Notes under the pieces: generated by a model
What the model was told of the DNA's origin: nothing
The model's database searches: none
Seen by the model: the letters and a program-made list of their open reading frames with translations, nothing else
Source of the DNA: Schoenoplectus triqueter
Lineage: Eukaryota > Streptophyta > Magnoliopsida > Poales > Cyperaceae
Assembly: GCA_964058805.1 (NCBI GenBank)
Contig: CAXKVV010000443.1
Span: forward strand, 1 to 35,093
Reading direction: 5' to 3'
DNA: 35,093 nt
Program-made: the position numbers and the translations under genes
Shown: piece after piece, positions 29,945-35,093 of the stretch
How the letters are laid out: each line of letters opens with the position of its first letter
How positions within the stretch are numbered: the stretch's first letter is position 1

Positions 29945-30540
29945 GCCATCTCCCTCTTATACGGTGTTTCTCTTTATCTCCCTAACTGTCATTGACACAC
30001 TTTAATATGCTCTCTATTGTTTTCTATTTAGATACAGAGCATCAGTCCATAAATAGAGAAATCACAAGTTTGAATATGTGTGAATGCACATTTTCATTCA
30101 ATAGACCTATTTAGGCTTCCTAAAGCTGAAATCCAATAAAATTTATTAACCACACATGATAATTAATTTGAAATAATATATAAACACTAGCTAAAATTAT
30201 ATTGAAGTTAAAAAATATTATGTTAAATACATAAAAAAATATTTCACACTGTTACTAAAAGTATTACATCTATATATATCTTTAAGTTAGCAAATGCCCT
30301 TCATGTATCATGACCACGATAGCCATAATGCCTTTCATATTAACTAAACTAAAATATTTCAAATAAACAAAAATTTGAATGCAGTTATATAGAACATGAT
30401 GTTATTTAGTTCCCTGAACTAGCAAAAACTTGTGAGAAACTTACACAAACTTCGCTAAAACAACTATTAAAAGAGTGTAAGGAGAGGGAAAAGTAAAGAC
30501 ATGCTTCCTCACTTATATTATGTCGGTGAAAACACTTTAA
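29945..30540. other. AT-rich spacer
   Basis: No gene or repeat is recognised between the candidate small LTR element and the pol remnant. Confidence 0.5.
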
Positions 30541-30544
30541 TGGC

Positions 30545-31330
30545 GATCCTTGGGGTGAATCAATATGCCCATAGAGAGAAAAAAAATATGAAAATCCTTG
30601 GGGTGGATCGATATACCCATAAAACTTCGTCTAGAAATTCCGGCCAATTAACCTTGCGGCCTTCTAGCTTTTTCCTCATCCAATTTATAATAGTTCGGTT
30701 AGTAACCTCCACCTGTCCATTGCTTTGTTGATGTGCCACTAATGTTTACTATTTTTTTATCCTGTTGCCAACGCAACACTGTTGAAATTATCGGGAGCAG
30801 AACTGTAATCATTTTCAGACACAATCACCAAGGGTATTCTAAAACGACACAATCTTTATCTTTTAACGAACTTTATAATTCGCGTTGTAGTGATAGCCAT
30901 CAAGGGTCACGCCTCGACTTATTTGGTGAAGTAATCCACAGCCACCAATAGAAACATCACCCGTCCCTTGTCGGGGATGAAGGGTCCTACGATATTAATT
31001 CCCCATTTGTCGAAAAGATAAGGGCTAGAAACACTTCATCCCAAGACATGAAATTGATTGCTATGGATCTAGCATGTGGAGCATCTCTTAACCAAACCAT
31101 CATTGTCTTTCAATAACGTCAGCCAAAAATACTCTGCTCGGAGAATACGATGCGCCAAAATTTTGGCCCCTAGTCACTTCAACAAACTCCTTTGTGAACT
31201 TCTCGCAAGGTCGACTAGGCTTGTTGTTCTGACAGACATTCTTTCCATTGGGGTGTAAATCCCCTGTGAAATAAAATACAATTAGTTTCCATATATCTTG
31301 TCGCTTGTTGTAGGATGCTCTTTGCCATTG
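30545..31330 (-). pseudogene. pol: Tat-type integrase remnant
   Basis: Fragments of a retroviral-type integrase core lie in several frames: KWGINIVGPF near 31000, VAVDYFTK near 30930, then QSNGQVEVTNRTI and WPEFLDEVLWVYRSTP at about 30715-30595. Order and motifs fit Ty3/gypsy integrase. Stops and frameshifts break it throughout. A segment coding for the VYRSTP region is repeated within 30545-30620. No chromodomain or 3' LTR is seen beyond. Confidence 0.75.
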
Positions 31331-31479
31331 CGAGTTCTTGAGGTAAAATACCCTCGGGTGAGGAAATCTCATATGTGGGCATATCATTCCTTCCCTTTGG
31401 CTATTTGGTATTGTTTCGCATATTTCACATCCACACTCAGCTTCGGGACTCCTAGTACGACCATAGATCGGTCCTTAAC

Positions 31480-31870
31480 CAAGTCTCCTCTCGCGGAGAA
31501 CTTGGATAAAGTATTTTCCTTTTGATATTATGTCCTCAGCATATAGAGTATCCCAGCATTGTCAAACTTAGTGCACATCCTTTGTAACTCCTCAAGGTAT
31601 TTCTTTATTTTCATGTCTTTTGGCTTTGTAAACTCCTGAGATCTGGTTTACGGCCAATTGAGAGCTGCAATACACTATGACCCATCTTGCCCTCATGCCT
31701 TTGGCGAAACGCAACCAGCAAAGAGCGCCTCATATTTGGCTATGTTATTGAAGGCTACGAATAATAACTGTAATGTATAATTCACCGATTCTCCTTGTGG
31801 CCCGACCATGGTTACCTCTACGTCGGACCCTTTATAGGAAACTACTCCATCCACATACACTAGACACTAA
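31480..31870 (-). pseudogene. pol: Second RNase H (aRH) remnant of Tat-type pol
   Basis: The minus strand contains LVYVDGVVSYKGSDVEV, then VGPQGESVNYTLQL and a YEALFAG motif, followed by a remnant around EFTKPKDMKIKKYLEELQ. This is a second, archaeal-type RNase H between the RT-linked RNase H and the integrase, a hallmark of the Tat lineage. Stops interrupt it. Confidence 0.7.
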
Positions 31871-32057
31871 TCATCCACCTCAGATTTGGAGGATACAATG
31901 AGAATTGTACTTTTTGCCACAAAGTCGAACAATACTTATGACTTTAAGGCGGGATGGGAGTGGAAGGTAACATCAAATTATGACAATTATATGGCCCACT
32001 TCAACAAGTGCCATGAGGCATCAAAACACCCCAAGACTTTCTTTAATGGCTCTTCCA

Positions 32058-32360
32058 TCAGTACCTGAATTGAATGAGCTTGGAAATACGGGCATAACTT
32101 TTGAGAAACATTAATGCAAATGCCAACTTCTCAAAGGGTGGGCAGTGGGTTTCTACATCTCGGAGAATACAAGACACATAATAAATTGGTCTCTGGACAT
32201 CCTTCTCTTTCCTAATTAGGGCAACGCTCACTGCGCCCTCTGTTGTAACCTGATATAAGTATAAGACTACCCAGACTATCAGTTTGCTCATCACGGGTAG
32301 ATTGAAGGTCTTAAAGATGGGGAGACACACATCTCCCGACCTTACGATGATTTTTATCAA
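32058..32360 (-). pseudogene. pol: RT-linked RNase H remnant
   Basis: A 100-residue open stretch includes TTEGAVSVALIRKE, then VQRPIYYVSCILRD and PPFEKLAFAL, typical of the RNase H connection region of Ty3/gypsy pol. It follows the RT remnant in the correct order on the minus strand. Catalytic residues upstream appear damaged. Confidence 0.8.
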
Positions 32361-32559
32361 GACTGCTATTCTTCCCGAGTGTATTTGAACCTTCTTGGTT
32401 GTTCATGATGGGTGCATATCAGTGATTGTTTGGCATTTTGAGGGGTGTATTTCTATACTTCTTTCAGATACTATGAACCCCAAAAACTTTCCTCCTGACA
32501 CCCTGAAGAAACTCATGGTGGGATTCACCTTTATATTCATCATTGCCATTATTGAAAAT

Positions 32560-33010
32560 GCCTCCTCGAGGACCGCCAAATGATCGGTTGCCGATGAGCT
32601 CTATACCACCATATCATCTATATATGCCTTCATATTTCAAGCTAATTTCTTTTAAAAAACCATGTTTACCATCCTTTGGTATGTCGCCCACGCGTTCTTT
32701 AGTCTTGTGTTCATCGGCCAAAATTATTTTTATTTGATTGTAGTTGGAGAATGCATCCATGAAGCTCAAGTATGGACATCTGGCTGTGGAGTCGACCAAG
32801 TGGTCTATGCTTGGCAAAAGGAACAAATCCTTCGGGCAGGCCTTGTTTAAGTCTATGTAATTGATACACATCGTCCAACTTCCATTAAATTCTTTCACTA
32901 AAACTATATTCGCGATCCATTCCAGGCATATGACTTCCCTTATAAAACCTGCCTTTAATAGTTTGACTACCTCTTCTTTAACGGCTGACTAGCGCTCGAG
33001 CCCCAAATGC
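32560..33010 (-). pseudogene. pol: Reverse transcriptase remnant
   Basis: Visible motifs are CINYIDLNKACPKDLFLLPS (about 32860-32800) and SFMDAFSNYNQI, standard RT motifs of Tat elements. The catalytic YIDD motif is intact at 32624-32613 but lies in another frame and close to a stop. The segment SGGKFLGFIVSER follows. The gene cannot make an active enzyme. Confidence 0.8.
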
Positions 33011-33129
33011 ATCCTTAGTTGTTGAACTGGTCTTGCTACTGGATCCACGTGCAACCTATGTTCTACCACTTATTGAGATAGTCCTAGTATACCGACCATT
33101 GAACATGCAAATATTTACTCAAGAATTCC

Positions 33130-33700
33130 TATAATGCGGTCTTCTCAGTTTCTAGCAGTTGGGTTCCGATATTTAAGTATCTACCTTCACTTAGGACCAC
33201 TAACTCTGTGGCTTCTACGAGTTCTGAGGATTGCCCTTCTTTCTCGGTAGGAGATATTTTTTGATCCACTTGTACTACATGAGATGCGCCCCGTATGGCC
33301 ACAGAGTAGTAGTTTCTTGCCAACTCTTGATCTCCCTGCTCAAATCTGATACCATTTAGCGTCGGGACTTCATCATCATGTGAGCATTAAACACTATAAC
33401 CCCTAGCTTGTTCAGAGCCCCTCACTCTAGAATAACATTATTTGTCGACGACGTCTCTACCACGGATAATGTGAGCTTTAAAGTCAATAAGCATGGTTGT
33501 CTGCCTAAAGAAAAAAGAATATCCCGAAGAAACTAATCAGGGTGTCCGCACTGAGGATAAATCCTTCACCGAGAGGCTTATTTAGTCAAAAGTAGAGTTA
33601 TACAGGATATCGGTCAAACATTTCGTATCAACACAACACCCTTTTGACCTTTCGACTCAACCCTCTATAGTGGGCTTCATTTTTAAAGATAGCACCAAGG
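33130..33700 (-). pseudogene. pol: Aspartic protease-region remnant
   Basis: The minus strand reads HDDTLVLSL near the LTR boundary, then fragments matching the Tat protease domain (DILYNSTFD, later FEQGDQELARNYYSVAIRG near 33350-33290). The usual DTGSS active site is not intact. The upstream gag is missing because the LTR copy at 33721 begins here. Confidence 0.65.
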
Positions 33701-33720
33701 TATCATCGTGTAGAAAATAG

Positions 33721-35093
33721 TGTTTACCCTTGAAAAATTTCAAGGATGAATAGATGAATAAATGAAAATAAATTGATGATTGATGATAAATCATAAGAAA
33801 GGGGGAGAAGAGAGAGAGCAGTGGAAAGATGGCCCACTGATCAGGAGAGGTCGCTGCCTAACCCCGGAACAAATCCATTAGTCCCACAATGGAATGCTGA
33901 GCGCAAAGTGAAGAGTATAAATACCCCGCTATTCTCTATCCATTCAGCATGAGTGACAGCCAAGAAGATCAAGGGAGAGAGGAGACCTCTTGGGTGTCAC
34001 CATGTGATTATATCTTTTCTGACAAGTGGGACCCACATGGCAGTCCCTTATGAGCAGCTCCAATGACATGGACCTAGCTTATTTTGCTAAAGAGAGCTAA
34101 CCAACCCGGAACAGAGGTTAAGCATTAATCCCACAATGAAATAATAGGGTGAATGACGAGGATATAAATACCTCACCACCTCCTACTCATTCGAGGTGGC
34201 TGACCCTCGGGAGATTTAGGAGAGAGAAAATCTCCTGATGGGTCAGCCATTTGATTACATTTTCTCTGACAAGTGGGACCCACCTGACAGTCCCTTGTAG
34301 ATGAATCTAACAACATAGCCTATCTGATGAGTCACCATGTGACCATTTTCACTGACAGGTGGACCCCACACCTCAGTGACCTATTGAAGGAGTCAGAATT
34401 GAACCCTAGAAATCTGCCTTTGAAGCTAACCCTAGAAAGGAGCTGAAGCAGTAAAATCCCTATGCTACATGAAATGATGTCAATGCCAAGCTAGCATTTT
34501 GATGCAACTAGTTATAAGAAATTCCAAATGTGATTTTGCTTTCAAGGCTGACCTGGTGCCAAAGCTGCAAGCAACCACCTAACCATGCTTTGATTTGTGT
34601 CAATTACTGATAAGTAGTCAGTTCTTTGACCAAGTCACCCTCATGTTAAGGGATTGAAAGTCAATTTCACAAGACTGATCAGGTGCCAAAGCTGGGAGCA
34701 ACCACCTGATCAAGTCTAGATTTGTATTAATTGCTGATAAGTAGTCAGCATTTGATCAAATCAAGCCCTAATGGATATCAATATAAGTCTAATTGGTATT
34801 TAGTTAGGGTGGTTTCTGCAAGAGGGAGATAATTGGCAGAGACACAGAGCTATAATTGAGATCAGGGATTAATTCATAAGGAATAATAGGGTTTTATGGA
34901 TAAAAGAATTTTTAATTCAGAGAAGCAAGGGCAAAAATGGAATTAAAAATTACAGGGATGATCACCATGAATTTAGGGATTTTTGGTGAAATTTTCATGA
35001 TTTTTGGATGAGTAGAGCTATTAAAATAAATTCAGGGAAGATAAAGGCAGAATAAATGGATTAATCAAAGGCTGGGATTTGATCAAAGCAGTT
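33721..35093 (+). repeat. Long LTR copy D, left-hand part, cut by window end
   Basis: Begins TGTTTACCC and stays closely similar to 4096-5465 to the end of the window. It includes both TATA boxes, both large hairpins and the two-unit hairpin repeat. Its left edge falls precisely in the protease region of a gypsy pol on the opposite strand, so it looks like an insertion into that older element. The right flank needed to test a target duplication is outside the window. Confidence 0.8.

Noticed and set aside
4096..35093. Copies A and D as the two LTRs of one 30-kb element
   Set aside because: The interior contains a host gene with its own promoter, a solo LTR with target duplications, a gag remnant far from pol, and pol running into D with no gag. 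Separate insertions explain it better.

Overview
The window is plant nuclear DNA, most likely from a flowering plant. It contains decayed Ty3/gypsy retrotransposon genes of the Tat lineage, a plant mobile domain (PMD) gene, an intron-containing gene for a small secreted protein, MITE-like elements and long AT-rich spacers. There are no bacterial operons, rRNA genes or recognisable tRNA genes.

About two thirds of the window belongs to one repeat family with very long LTR-like units. The left terminus TGTTTACCC is seen at 4096, 21004 and 33721. The right terminus GGGTCGCACA ends at 1885, 2872, 11452, 11598, 14751 and 26842. The copy at 21004-26842 is flanked by a perfect 5-bp duplication (ACATC), so it is a complete solo LTR of 5.8 kb. 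The copy at 4096-11452 has both termini and is 7.36 kb, which is exceptional for an LTR. The other copies are partial: 1-1885, 1886-2872, 11511-11598, 11599-14751 and 33721-35093.

The most unusual observation is inside these LTRs. They are strings of short stem-loops in tandem families. Within each family the loop is conserved, while the stem sequences differ and stay complementary, which is covariation. One family has a 12-nt loop (G[GAT]TCTGTNNGTA), one a 16-nt loop (YGGCYYAGYGCTWCRR), one an 8-nt loop (CAAGAACA), and there are several others. Departures from Watson-Crick pairing are mostly G.T on the + strand, which would be A.C on the other strand. This suggests the + strand transcript is what folds. 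Two TATAAATA boxes near the left end, and a primer-binding-site-like motif just past the right end at 11458, also point to + orientation.

Layout: 1-2872, two right-hand LTR segments; 2873-4095, a PMD gene on the minus strand between exact LTR ends; 4096-11452, full LTR; 11453-14751, a short leader remnant, an LTR end fragment and a truncated LTR; 14752-16146, a decayed gag on the minus strand; 16147-20600, single-copy spacer with a MITE-like element and telomere-like motifs; 20708-27112, a two-exon gene for a 102-residue proline/alanine-rich secreted protein whose intron holds the solo LTR; 27113-30540, spacer with a candidate small LTR element; about 30545-33700, a Tat-type pol (PR-RT-RH-aRH-INT) on the minus strand, full of stops; 33721 to the end, the left 1.37 kb of another LTR copy that abuts the protease region exactly.
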